Positions 41,486-48,926 of a stretch of DNA of 64,000 bases are shown piece by piece. The translations under genes were made by a program, and so were the position numbers. The stretch's first letter is position 1, and the number at the start of each line of letters is the position of its first letter. This DNA comes from CAG-791 sp000431495 (lineage in GTDB: Bacteria > Bacillota > Clostridia > Lachnospirales > Lachnospiraceae), in the NCBI GenBank assembly GCA_052117605.1, contig JBQKIT010000017.1, one strand, 5' to 3'. A model generated the notes under the pieces. That model did no database searches, was not told where the DNA came from, and saw nothing but the letters and a program-made list of their open reading frames with translations.

Positions 41486-42817
41486 ATGCTTGGAGAAAAT
41501 ATCAAACTGGCTTTTGCCTCCATAGCGGCGAACAAGCTTCGTTCCTTTCTGACCATGCTGGGCATTATCATCGGAATCGCTGCCGTCATTGCCATCATGA
41601 CCGTCGGAAACTCGCAGACCGAGCAGGTGCGGGAGCAGTATGCCTCCTTCGGAACCAACAATGTGGATGTATACATGTGGCTTGCCGATGAGATCAACAT
41701 GGATGACCTGAACGATTCTGAAAACGGAGACAACAGCAAGTACATTCCGAATTTTACGGAAGACATGATGAATAACATGCTTCTGACCTATGGGGACCGG
41801 ATTGATGCTGTTTCCGTCACAAGCTGGATGAGCGGAGGCGGGAAGGCAGTCCGGACCGGGACTCCGGACTCTGAGGAGAAATATGCCAATGTCAGCCTTC
41901 AGGGAGTAAATCCGGGATATTTTACCGTGAATGATGCGGAGGCACCGATTCAGGCAGGGCGGATTTTTCAGAAAAACGAGCTCGGGAGCGATTCCTGTGT
42001 CTGCATCGTGTCGGACAAGCTGGTGAACAACCTGTTTGACGGAGATGTCAATAAAGCTCTTGGACAGAAGATTACGTTTCCGGTATCCATGGATGAGGAC
42101 GGAAATGAGACAACGGCCGATTACACCATCATCGGCGTCTATACGATGAACATGAGCTATTACGGCTTTGACGGCGGAGTGAATTCGGAAAAGGATATTA
42201 ATACCACGGTATACATTCCTTATCTGAATTCTCTGAGCTATGCCAAGGGGGCAGGGAGCCGCGCTCTGAATAATTTTACGCTGAAGGTGAAGACTGGCGA
42301 GGATGTCATTTCTTTTTCTGATGAATTGCAGTCCTACCTTACGGGACTTCTGGGGGAAAATTCCAATTTTCAGGTGCATGTTTCCAACAACAAGCAGTGG
42401 ATTGAGGAAGCGGATGCCAGCATGAAGCAGCAGGTGATGACCATCACGCTGATCGGCGCCATTGCGCTTTTGGTCGGCGGCATCGGCGTGATGAATATTA
42501 TGACGGTCTCGATCACGGAGAGAACACGGGAAATCGGAACGAGGAAGGCACTTGGCGCTCCGAACCGGGATATCCGCATGCAGTTCATCACAGAGGCGGT
42601 CATCATCTGTATCATCGGAGGTCTGATTGGCATTGCCGTCGGAATCGGAATCGGAGCCGTCGCCTGCAAGGCCGTGCAGCACATTCCGATGGTCATGAGC
42701 TGGAAGAGTGTTCTCGGCTCCTTTGGAGTGTCCCTTGCAATCGGTGTGTTCTTCGGATATTATCCCGCGAACAAGGCCGCGAAAATGGATCCGATCGAAG
42801 CTCTGCGCTATGAATAA
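41486..42817 (+). CDS. ABC transporter permease, MacB/FtsX type
   Basis: A 443-residue permease with the type VII ABC layout: helix 1 near the N-terminus (ANKLRSFLTMLGIIIGIAAV), a large extracytoplasmic MacB-PCD domain (about 50-310), then three helices at the C-terminus. The FtsX core reads GGIGVMNIMTVSITERTREI, then GTRKALGAPNRDI, and the end is PANKAAKMDPIEALRYE, a MacB family hallmark. AAGGAG lies 9 nt before ATG 41486. With the adaptor and ATPase it makes a tripartite exporter for drugs, peptides or lipids in a Gram-positive host. Confidence 0.93.
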   Translation: MLGENIKLAFASIAANKLRSFLTMLGIIIGIAAVIAIMTVGNSQTEQVREQYASFGTNNVDVYMWLADEINMDDLNDSENGDNSKYIPNFTEDMMNNMLLTYGDRIDAVSVTSWMSGGGKAVRTGTPDSEEKYANVSLQGVNPGYFTVNDAEAPIQAGRIFQKNELGSDSCVCIVSDKLVNNLFDGDVNKALGQKITFPVSMDEDGNETTADYTIIGVYTMNMSYYGFDGGVNSEKDINTTVYIPYLNSLSYAKGAGSRALNNFTLKVKTGEDVISFSDELQSYLTGLLGENSNFQVHVSNNKQWIEEADASMKQQVMTITLIGAIALLVGGIGVMNIMTVSITERTREIGTRKALGAPNRDIRMQFITEAVIICIIGGLIGIAVGIGIGAVACKAVQHIPMVMSWKSVLGSFGVSLAIGVFFGYYPANKAAKMDPIEALRYE

Positions 42818-42865
42818 GGTGGAATGAAAAACCTTCATGTTTTTGCCGTTTATTTGGAAAACTGC

Positions 42866-42894
42866 TTGACAGGAAACGAATCAGCCTGTAGGAT
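42866..42894 (+). promoter_or_regulatory. promoter for the rplU operon
   Basis: A perfect TTGACA (42866-42871), a 17-bp spacer and TAGGAT (42889-42894). Confidence 0.7.
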
Positions 42895-42899
42895 ATACG

Positions 42900-43005
42900 A
42901 GTATGCCGCATGGTGAGGCAGTATGTGATGCCCTGTAGGTACTGCGGGGACATACAAGAAGTGAACAGTTGACTGTTCCGCCGTAATCAGCGAGTCTTAG
43001 AAGAA
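42900..43005 (+). promoter_or_regulatory. L21 ribosomal protein leader
   Basis: The 5' leader of rplU matches the pattern of the Firmicutes L21 leader: GGTGAGGCAGTATGTGATGC, a stem CCCTGTAG-GTA-CTGCGGGG, flanking GTATG/CATAC pairing, then the hairpin GAACAG-TTGA-CTGTTC. Such leaders let ribosomal protein control its own operon. Assigned by eye, not by a covariance model. Confidence 0.75.
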
Positions 43006-43017
43006 GGAGGTACCGAA

Positions 43018-43323
43018 ATGTACGCAATTATCGCAACTGGTGGAAAGCAGTATAAGGTTTCTGAGGGCGATGTCCTTGATGTTGAGAAGCTGAATGCTGC
43101 AGTAGGTGACAAGGTTACATTTGACCAGGTTCTGGCAATCAGCGGAGATTCTCTCAAGGTTGCAGGTGATGTAGCAGGCGCTAAGGTTGAGGCAACTGTT
43201 ATGGATCAGGGACGCGGCAAGAAGGTTGTTGTTTATCACTTCAAGCCGAAGACCGGTTATCACAAGAAGAATGGTCACAGACAGGCTTACACGCGTGTCA
43301 AGATCGACAGCATTGTTGGCTGA
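43018..43323 (+). CDS. rplU: 50S ribosomal protein L21
   Basis: A 101-residue L21, starting MYAIIATGGKQYKVSEGDVL and ending with the conserved KKNGHRQAYTRVKIDSI. GAAGGAGG precedes the ATG. It heads the conserved trio rplU-prp-rpmA, followed by obgE, behind an L21-type leader. Confidence 0.98.
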   Translation: MYAIIATGGKQYKVSEGDVLDVEKLNAAVGDKVTFDQVLAISGDSLKVAGDVAGAKVEATVMDQGRGKKVVVYHFKPKTGYHKKNGHRQAYTRVKIDSIVG

Positions 43324-43353
43324 GAGATTGGTTGACTTACCGGTGAGAGACAC

Positions 43354-43695
43354 ATGACGAAGGTTCAGATTTTCCGGACGTCGGACGGACATACCCGTTC
43401 GTTTTCCTGCACAGGTCATACCGATTACTGCCTTGATGGAGCAGATATCGTCTGTGCCGGGACATCCGCAATCGTGATCAACACTGTGAACTGCCTGGAG
43501 GATCTGCTTCATGAAGACATCGAAGTGGATTATGACGCAGTGAACGGCGGCGATCTGATCTGCAATTTCCGATCAGACCCGGGCGAGAAAGCCGAGTTTC
43601 TGATCGACTGTATGATTCACGGATTGGAATGGATTATCCTTCAATACGGAAAGAAATATCTGAATTACAGAATTGAGGAGGTATCACAATGTTAA
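43354..43695 (+). CDS. prp: ribosomal-processing cysteine protease Prp
   Basis: Prp removes the N-terminal extension of L27 in Firmicutes. The 113-residue product has the catalytic His in SCTGHTDYCLDGADIVCAG and the catalytic Cys in the same block (IVCAGTSAIVINTVN). It lies between rplU and rpmA, its usual place, and its 3' end overlaps rpmA by 7 bp. The L27 encoded next carries the matching cleavage sequence, so the pair is functional as a system. Confidence 0.95.
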   Translation: MTKVQIFRTSDGHTRSFSCTGHTDYCLDGADIVCAGTSAIVINTVNCLEDLLHEDIEVDYDAVNGGDLICNFRSDPGEKAEFLIDCMIHGLEWIILQYGKKYLNYRIEEVSQC

Positions 43696-43982
43696 ACTTA
43701 AGCCTTCAGTTCTTCGCACATCATAAAGGAATGGGCTCGACCAAGAACGGTCGTGATTCCAACTCCAAGAGACTTGGTGCCAAGAGAGCAGACGGACAGT
43801 TTGTTAAGGCCGGAAACATCCTCTACAGACAGCGCGGGACCAGAATTCATCCCGGTCTGAACGTAGGAATCGGCGGAGATGACACTCTGTACGCTCTGAA
43901 AGATGGAATCTTAAGATACGAGAGAGTGGGCAAGGACGGCAAGAGAGCGTCTGTTCACCCTGTTGAAGCAAACGAGCAGTAA
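43689..43982 (+). CDS. rpmA: 50S ribosomal protein L27 with cleavable N-terminus
   Basis: A 97-residue L27. The N-terminus MLNLSLQFFAHHKGMGSTKN contains the Firmicutes-type extension ending LQFF before AHHKG, the site Prp cleaves. The mature end lies at the peptidyl transferase centre. The start overlaps prp by 7 bp, suggesting translational coupling. A strong terminator follows. Confidence 0.98.
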   Translation: MLNLSLQFFAHHKGMGSTKNGRDSNSKRLGAKRADGQFVKAGNILYRQRGTRIHPGLNVGIGGDDTLYALKDGILRYERVGKDGKRASVHPVEANEQ

Positions 43983-44000
43983 TCTGTTTCGATGCGACGG

Positions 44001-44035
44001 ACTCCGGACAGGCATAACGTCTGTCCGGAGTTTTT
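44001..44035 (+). terminator. rho-independent terminator after rpmA
   Basis: A perfect 11-bp stem (44001-44011 with 44021-44031), 9-nt loop and T-run. obgE begins 31 nt later, so read-through or a hidden promoter would be needed for it. Confidence 0.9.
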
Positions 44036-44065
44036 GTATCTTTTCAGGCATAGAAAGAGGTTGGT

Positions 44066-45373
44066 ATGTTTGTAGATAAAGCGACCATTACGATCATAAG
44101 CGGAAAAGGCGGGGACGGTCATGTTTCCTTCCGGCGCGAGAAATTTGTTCCCGCAGGCGGCCCTGACGGCGGCGACGGCGGCAACGGAGGCAGCGTTATT
44201 TTTCGTGTGGATCTGGGAATGAATACTCTTGGGGAGTATCGTTTCCGCGGGAAATATGCGGCGGAGAATGGCGAAGACGGCAAGAAAAAGAAGATGGCCG
44301 GAAAGAACGGCGAAGACCTTGTCCTGAAGGTACCGGAAGGAACGGTCATCAAGGACGCGGAAACCGGCAAAGTGATCATCGACATGAGCGGTGACACGAA
44401 GGAATATACGATTTTAAAGGGCGGACGCGGCGGCAATGGAAACCAGCATTTTGCGACGTCTACCATGCAGGCACCGAAATATGCGCAGCCTGGACAGCCC
44501 TCTCGTTCGCTTCTTGTAACACTCGAACTGAAGGTCATTGCGGATGTCGGACTGGTCGGATTCCCGAATGTCGGGAAATCTACATTGCTGTCCATGGTCA
44601 GCAATGCGAAGCCGAAAATTGCCAATTATCATTTTACCACTTTGTCTCCGATTCTTGGCGTTGTGGATCTGGAGGGCGCAGACGGCTTCGTGATGGCGGA
44701 TATCCCGGGACTGATTGAGGGGGCTGCGGACGGCGCAGGCCTTGGCCATGAATTCCTGGCGCACATTGAACGCTGCAAGCTCCTGATTCATGTGGTGGAT
44801 GCTTCCGGCTCCGAGGGTCGTGATCCGCTTGAGGATCTGGCAGCCATCAATCACGAGCTGGATCGTTATAACATTGACCTGACGAAAAAGGAACAGGTGA
44901 TTGCAGCCAACAAGGTGGATCTGATTGATCCGGAGCACGCAGAGGAGACGGATCCTGAGAACCCCGTTCATCGAATCCGGGCGGAATATGAGCCGAAAGG
45001 AATCCGGGTATTTCCGATCTCTGCGGCAACCAATCAGGGAATCCGGGAATTGTTGTATTTTGTAAGCGGTGAGCTCTCCAAAATGCCGAAGGAAACGCGC
45101 GTATATGAGCAGGAATATAATCCGGATCAGGATCTTCTGAAGGCGGAGGAGCCGTACGATGTCTGGTATGATGATAAGGAAAAGCTCTATCGCGTAGAAG
45201 GCCCCCGCATCGAACGTATGCTTGGCTATACAAATCTGGAGACCGAGAAGGGCTTTGCATTTTTCCAGAAGTTCCTGCAGGAAAACGGGATCAATGCCCG
45301 ACTGAAGGAAATGGGAGTTCAGGAGGGCGATACGGTACGCCTGTATGGACACTCCTTTGAATGGTATGATTGA
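44066..45373 (+). CDS. obgE: GTPase ObgE/CgtA
   Basis: Obg is an essential GTPase linked to 50S assembly and stress control. The 435 residues have the glycine-rich Obg fold (GGDGHVSFRREKFVPAGGPD, GGDGGNGG), the G domain with G1 GFPNVGKST, G3 ADIPGLIEGA and G4 NKVD, and a C-terminal OCT domain (about 345-425; EEPYDVWYDDKEKLYRVEGP). The length is typical for Firmicutes. Confidence 0.96.
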   Translation: MFVDKATITIISGKGGDGHVSFRREKFVPAGGPDGGDGGNGGSVIFRVDLGMNTLGEYRFRGKYAAENGEDGKKKKMAGKNGEDLVLKVPEGTVIKDAETGKVIIDMSGDTKEYTILKGGRGGNGNQHFATSTMQAPKYAQPGQPSRSLLVTLELKVIADVGLVGFPNVGKSTLLSMVSNAKPKIANYHFTTLSPILGVVDLEGADGFVMADIPGLIEGAADGAGLGHEFLAHIERCKLLIHVVDASGSEGRDPLEDLAAINHELDRYNIDLTKKEQVIAANKVDLIDPEHAEETDPENPVHRIRAEYEPKGIRVFPISAATNQGIRELLYFVSGELSKMPKETRVYEQEYNPDQDLLKAEEPYDVWYDDKEKLYRVEGPRIERMLGYTNLETEKGFAFFQKFLQENGINARLKEMGVQEGDTVRLYGHSFEWYD

Positions 45374-45408
45374 GATGCCGCCGTCAGTCTGCGGCAGGAA
45401 GGGTAGTT

Positions 45409-45702
45409 ATGTTAAACAGTAAGCAGAGAGCATATCTGATGAGCCTTGGCAGCGAGGAAGCTCCGGTTCTCCAGATCGGAAAGGGCGGTGTCACACCGGA
45501 GACGGTTGTTTCTGCAGAAGAAGTGTTCAACCGGCGTGAGCTCTTCAAGGGCAGCATTCTGAAAACCTGTCCGGATCTTCCGGAGGTGGCGGCAGACAAG
45601 CTGGCAGCCAGAACACATGCCGAGCTGGTAAAGGTGATCGGCCGCAAATTTATTCTGTACCGTCCGTTTAAGGACGAGCCGAAGATCGTGCTGCCGAAAT
45701 GA
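45409..45702 (+). CDS. yhbY: CRM-domain RNA-binding protein YhbY
   Basis: A 97-residue CRM-domain protein that binds pre-50S particles. It begins LNSKQRAYLMSLGSEEAPVL and carries the GxxG-like loop IGKGGVTPETV, ending IGRKFILYRPFKDEPKIVL. I start at ATG 45409 with AGGAAGGG 5 nt upstream. Its stop overlaps nadD by 4 bp (ATGA). Confidence 0.93.
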   Translation: MLNSKQRAYLMSLGSEEAPVLQIGKGGVTPETVVSAEEVFNRRELFKGSILKTCPDLPEVAADKLAARTHAELVKVIGRKFILYRPFKDEPKIVLPK

Positions 45703-46307
45703 AAAGGGTTGGAATTCTCGGAGGGACGTTCGACCCGATTCATCTGGGACATCTGATTACGGCGGAGAATGCTTTTGATTTTGCCGGGCTTGACGAAATT
45801 CTTCTGATTCCGACCGGCTGCTCCTACTTCAAGGAAGACCAGAAGGTGACTCCCGCCGTGCAGCGTTATGAGATGACCTGCCTTGCAGCGGAAGATAATC
45901 CGCATTTCCGTGTTACGGATATGGAGACCAGACGTCCAGGCAACAGCTATACGGCCGTGACCCTGCGGGAGCTGAAGGCACTCAGACCGGAGGATTCGTT
46001 CTATTACATTGTTGGTGCGGACACTCTGGTCATGATGAGTATGTGGAAGGATCCGGGGGCTATTTTTGGTGCCTGTACGATTCTCGTGGAGACCAGACAG
46101 GACGAAGTCGGGAGCGATGGCCTTGCGGAGGAGGCAGAGAAGCTGCGCACAGCTTACGGGGCAGATATTGTATTCCTGCCTTCCCGCCAGATTGATCTTT
46201 CATCGACGGAGATACGGGAAAGAGTCCGAACCGGCAAATCCATCCGGTATCTGGTTCCGGACCGCGTAGAGCAGTATATTCGAAGAGAAGGACTGTATCT
46301 GTCGTAG
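45699..46307 (+). CDS. nadD: nicotinate-nucleotide adenylyltransferase
   Basis: NadD makes deamido-NAD from nicotinate mononucleotide and ATP. The 202 residues begin VGILGGTFDPIHLGHLITAE with the HxGH nucleotidyltransferase motif, contain DSFYYIVGADTLVMM, and end with the second motif LSSTEIRERVRTGKSIRYLV. It overlaps yhbY by 4 bp and precedes yqeK, a typical Firmicutes order. Confidence 0.95.
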   Translation: MKRVGILGGTFDPIHLGHLITAENAFDFAGLDEILLIPTGCSYFKEDQKVTPAVQRYEMTCLAAEDNPHFRVTDMETRRPGNSYTAVTLRELKALRPEDSFYYIVGADTLVMMSMWKDPGAIFGACTILVETRQDEVGSDGLAEEAEKLRTAYGADIVFLPSRQIDLSSTEIRERVRTGKSIRYLVPDRVEQYIRREGLYLS

Positions 46308-46350
46308 CACATTCGATGAATCCGGGCTTTGAAGGAAGAAAGAAGATAAG

Positions 46351-46944
46351 ATGTCAAAAAACGGAGACGATCGTCTGGAGATGATCCGGACGGTTCAAAA
46401 GGAGTTAAAATACGCGCGCTTTATCCATACCATGGGAGTTGCATTTACGGCAGCCTCGCTGGCCGAACGATATGACTGTGATATGCGCAAAGCGGAAACG
46501 GCCGGTATTCTCCATGACTGTGCGAAATACATGGATGTCGATAAAATGGAGAACCTTTGCCGCAAAAACGGCCTGGAGATTTCTCCTCTGGAAGAAGGGA
46601 ATGCAGCACTCCTTCATTCCAAGGCGGGATGCATTCTTGCCAGAAAAAAGTATGGTGTCCATGATCCCGAAGTTCTGGAAGCAATCCGTTGTCATACCAC
46701 CGGAAAGCCGGACATGACGACGCTGGAGAAGATCGTTTTCATTGCGGACTACATAGAACCGGGACGTGATCAGGCGCCGCATCTGGATGAGATCCGGAAG
46801 GCAGCCTTTGAGGATCTGGATCTGGCGCTTTGCATGATCCTGAAGGACACACTGTCATTTCTGAAAGAGAATGAAAGAGAGATTGATTCTCTGACGCAGA
46901 AGACATACGATTATTACGAAGAGAAGATCCGGACACTGGAATAA
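46351..46944 (+). CDS. yqeK: HD-domain diadenosine tetraphosphatase YqeK
   Basis: A 197-residue HD hydrolase that cleaves Ap4A to two ADP. Metal ligands appear in RFIHTMGVAFTAASLAERY, GILHDCAKYMD (the HD pair) and ALLHSKAGCILA, with the distal Asp in VFIADYIEPGR. It sits between nadD and rsfS as in bacilli and clostridia. The pyrophosphatase at 14.8 kb belongs to a class sensitive to diadenosine polyphosphates, so the two could be functionally linked; that is inference. Confidence 0.93.
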   Translation: MSKNGDDRLEMIRTVQKELKYARFIHTMGVAFTAASLAERYDCDMRKAETAGILHDCAKYMDVDKMENLCRKNGLEISPLEEGNAALLHSKAGCILARKKYGVHDPEVLEAIRCHTTGKPDMTTLEKIVFIADYIEPGRDQAPHLDEIRKAAFEDLDLALCMILKDTLSFLKENEREIDSLTQKTYDYYEEKIRTLE

Positions 46945-46983
46945 CAGGATTTCGGATTACACTACCGCAAAGGAGGACCCTAC

Positions 46984-47346
46984 ATGGAACAGAAGGTATC
47001 GGCGGAAATGGCGAAGCTGGCGCTGGAGGCGCTGGAGGATAAGAAGGCAGAGGATATCCGGATCATTGATATCAGTACCGTCTCTGTCCTTGCAGACTAT
47101 TTCATCATTGCAAACGGAACCAACCGGAGCCAGATTCAGGCTCTTGCGGACAACGTTCAGGAGAAGCTCGGCAAGGCCGGACATATCTGCAAGCAGATGG
47201 AAGGATATCAGACTGCGAACTGGGTGCTTCTGGATTTCGGCGACGTGATTGTACATATCTTTGATGCGAAGAATCGCCTGCTGTATGATCTGGAGCGCAT
47301 CTGGCGTGATGGGAAGCAGATTGATCCTGCTGAGCTGGAGGGATAA
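46984..47346 (+). CDS. rsfS: ribosomal silencing factor RsfS
   Basis: RsfS binds L14 on free 50S subunits and blocks joining with 30S under starvation. The 120 residues include DIRIIDISTVSVLADYFIIA, NRSQIQALADNVQEKL and the motif NWVLLDFGDVIVHIFDAKNR. GGAGG precedes the start. It is the last gene of the obgE-yhbY-nadD-yqeK-rsfS run. Confidence 0.95.
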   Translation: MEQKVSAEMAKLALEALEDKKAEDIRIIDISTVSVLADYFIIANGTNRSQIQALADNVQEKLGKAGHICKQMEGYQTANWVLLDFGDVIVHIFDAKNRLLYDLERIWRDGKQIDPAELEG

Positions 47347-47384
47347 TTTCTGACAGCCGGTCAGCGCAGAAATAACGGAAAAAC

Positions 47385-47425
47385 AAAGGGCGGAGCAGGA
47401 AGAAAATTCCCTGCTCCGCCCTTTT
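47385..47425. terminator. bidirectional terminator between rsfS and lexA
   Basis: A perfect 15-bp stem (47385-47399 with 47410-47424) flanked by an A-run on the left and a T-run on the right, so it can stop transcription from both convergent genes. Confidence 0.92.
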
Positions 47426-47442
47426 TATAAGTACGTCCGGAT

Positions 47443-48060
47443 TTATTTCATTACCCTGTAGACGCCGAATACCTTTCCAAGGATCTGACAATCCTCCACA
47501 ATGATCGGCTCCATTTCATCATTCTCCGGCTGAAGACGAATGTGACCGTCCTCCTTGTAAAAGCGCTTGACCGTTGCGGAATCATCGATGAGAGCAACAA
47601 TGATTTCTCCGTTTTCCGCATTCTGGCAGCTGTTAACAAAAATGTAATCGCCGTCCATAATGCCTGCATTGATCATCGAAGTACCGTGTACCTTCAGGAC
47701 AAAAGATTCGCCGCGCGGTACGTACTCTGCCGGTACAGGAAAATAGCTCTCAATGTTCTGTTCGGCGAGGATCGGCTCTCCTGCGGCAACGCGGCCGACA
47801 ACGGGAAGAGAGGCTGTCTCGGTGCGCAGCATCTGGAAATTATCGTCACAAATCTCAATGGCACGTGGCTTCGTAGGATCTCTTCGAATGTACCCGCGCT
47901 TCTCGAGAGTGGCCAGATGCGAATGTACCGAAGAGGTGGACTTCAGATGAACTGCTTCACAAATCTCACGAACCGCCGGCGGATAGCCCTTCTCCATAAT
48001 CTGATCTTTGATATATTCCAGAATCTGTGCCTGCTTATCGGAAATGGGTCCCTTGGCCAT
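47443..48060 (-). CDS. lexA: SOS repressor LexA
   Basis: LexA represses DNA-damage genes and self-cleaves when RecA filaments form. The 205 residues have the N-terminal winged helix (YPPAVREICEAVHLKSTSSV), the cleavage site Ala93-Gly94 in RVAAGEP, and the catalytic Ser128 (HGTSM) and Lys165 (SATVKRF). I start at 48060, where LexA homology begins, with AGAGAGG upstream; the frame is open far back to 48297, crossing the promoter region. Divergent from a YneA-like gene, with LexA-box-like sites between. Confidence 0.96.
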   Translation of the reverse strand: MAKGPISDKQAQILEYIKDQIMEKGYPPAVREICEAVHLKSTSSVHSHLATLEKRGYIRRDPTKPRAIEICDDNFQMLRTETASLPVVGRVAAGEPILAEQNIESYFPVPAEYVPRGESFVLKVHGTSMINAGIMDGDYIFVNSCQNAENGEIIVALIDDSATVKRFYKEDGHIRLQPENDEMEPIIVEDCQILGKVFGVYRVMK

Positions 48061-48087
48061 AACGTATCCTCTCTTTCTTTTTCTTTC

Positions 48088-48116
48088 ATTATAAAATTGA
48101 TCCCCGGAAATGGCAA
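48088..48116 (-). promoter_or_regulatory. lexA promoter
   Basis: On the minus strand TTGCCA (48111-48116) and a perfect TATAAT (48088-48093) are 17 bp apart. The LexA-box-like site at 48125-48138 lies just upstream of the -35. Confidence 0.75.
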
Positions 48117-48124
48117 ACATTTTT

Positions 48125-48138
48125 CGAAAATATGTTCG
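48125..48138. promoter_or_regulatory. LexA-box-like site 1
   Basis: CGAAAATATGTTCG, against the Gram-positive consensus CGAAC-N4-GTTCG: one mismatch in the left arm. It is next to the lexA -35. Confidence 0.65.
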
Positions 48139-48147
48139 TATTCCATG

Positions 48148-48176
48148 TTGACAGGCGAATGTGTGTTCGGTATAAT
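48148..48176 (+). promoter_or_regulatory. promoter of the YneA-like gene
   Basis: A full consensus promoter: TTGACA (48148-48153), a 17-bp spacer and TATAAT (48171-48176). The spacer contains LexA-box-like site 2, so repressor and polymerase would compete. Such a strong promoter needs tight control. Confidence 0.9.
48156..48169. promoter_or_regulatory. LexA-box-like site 2
   Basis: CGAATGTGTGTTCG, one mismatch to CGAAC-N4-GTTCG, inside the spacer of the + strand promoter. Confidence 0.7.
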
Positions 48177-48191
48177 TGCAAACATAAGGAG

Positions 48192-48205
48192 CGAACAAAT
48201 GTTCC
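48192..48205. promoter_or_regulatory. LexA-box-like site 3
   Basis: CGAACAAATGTTCC has a perfect GAAC-N4-GTTC core. It lies about 10-20 bp into the transcript of the YneA-like gene. Confidence 0.75.
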
Positions 48206-48276
48206 TTGACAGTGGTACCGGTTCTGACGACAAATGACCGGTGTGTTCGACAGCGGTTTGTTACGGAGGGGATGCC

Positions 48277-48699
48277 ATGCAAACGGCAAGGATACAAATG
48301 CAGAGAACATCAGATTATGGCCTGTCTTCCTATCGCGAACGTTCGGCGAGGTCCCGGGCGCGGAGAAGGCACAGGATTCGAATCACATATGGAATCATCG
48401 GAATCTGTACGGCGGCATTGATCCTTCTGGTCAGTCTTCTTATTTTCGGATTGACATCGAGAGCAGAGACACAGGGAAATCAGATGCACAAGTATTATAC
48501 GAGCATCCTGGTGATCGGCGATCAGACGCTGGAGGACGTTGCCGGACAATATGCGGATCCGGATTATTACAGGAATACAGCTGCTTATTATCGGGAGATA
48601 TGTGAGATCAATCATCTCCCGGTGAAGGAAGGAGGAATTCCGCATGTAGCTCCCGGCAACTATATTATTGTTCCGTACTTTTCGCCGGATTTTCTGTAA
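48277..48699 (+). CDS. YneA-like SOS cell division suppressor candidate
   Basis: A 140-residue protein with a basic cytoplasmic N-terminus (RSARSRARRRHRIRI), one membrane helix (about 37-59) and an extracytoplasmic region (72-134) that resembles a LysM repeat: TSILVIGDQTLEDVAGQYAD at its start and APGNYIIVPYF at its end. YneA of Bacillus has the same layout, is divergent from lexA and halts division during the SOS response. GGAGGG lies 6 nt before ATG 48277. Identity to YneA rests on architecture, position and control region rather than sequence identity. Confidence 0.8.
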   Translation: MQTARIQMQRTSDYGLSSYRERSARSRARRRHRIRITYGIIGICTAALILLVSLLIFGLTSRAETQGNQMHKYYTSILVIGDQTLEDVAGQYADPDYYRNTAAYYREICEINHLPVKEGGIPHVAPGNYIIVPYFSPDFL

Positions 48700-48782
48700 G
48701 AACTTTGTTTTTACATCGGGTACTTCCTTCTGTTTTCCCAATGCCCAGATAGGAGATACTATATAAATTCATACCAGGAAAG

Positions 48783-48822
48783 CCCCGGAGTGCCTTGTAC
48801 TCCGGGGTTTTCCCGTTTTTTT
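48783..48822 (+). terminator. rho-independent terminator after the YneA-like gene
   Basis: A perfect 9-bp GC-rich stem (48783-48791 with 48799-48807), 7-nt loop and two T-rich stretches. Confidence 0.9.
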
Positions 48823-48853
48823 CTTGTTCCCGGTAAAACCATGACATGGATTT

Positions 48854-48882
48854 CTGACAAAATCATGAAACAGGAGTAGAAT
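48854..48882 (+). promoter_or_regulatory. promoter for the UDP-sugar pyrophosphorylase gene
   Basis: CTGACA (48854-48859), 17-bp spacer, TAGAAT (48877-48882), 44 bp before the start codon. Confidence 0.6.
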
Positions 48883-48926
48883 AGTATCTGGAAGTCATAC
48901 AAAATGACAATTCAGGAGGAAGATCC

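Noticed and set aside
41468..42838. 456-codon minus-strand frame opposite the MacB-type permease
   Set aside because: Shadow of a strongly recognised permease; no start signal or domain.
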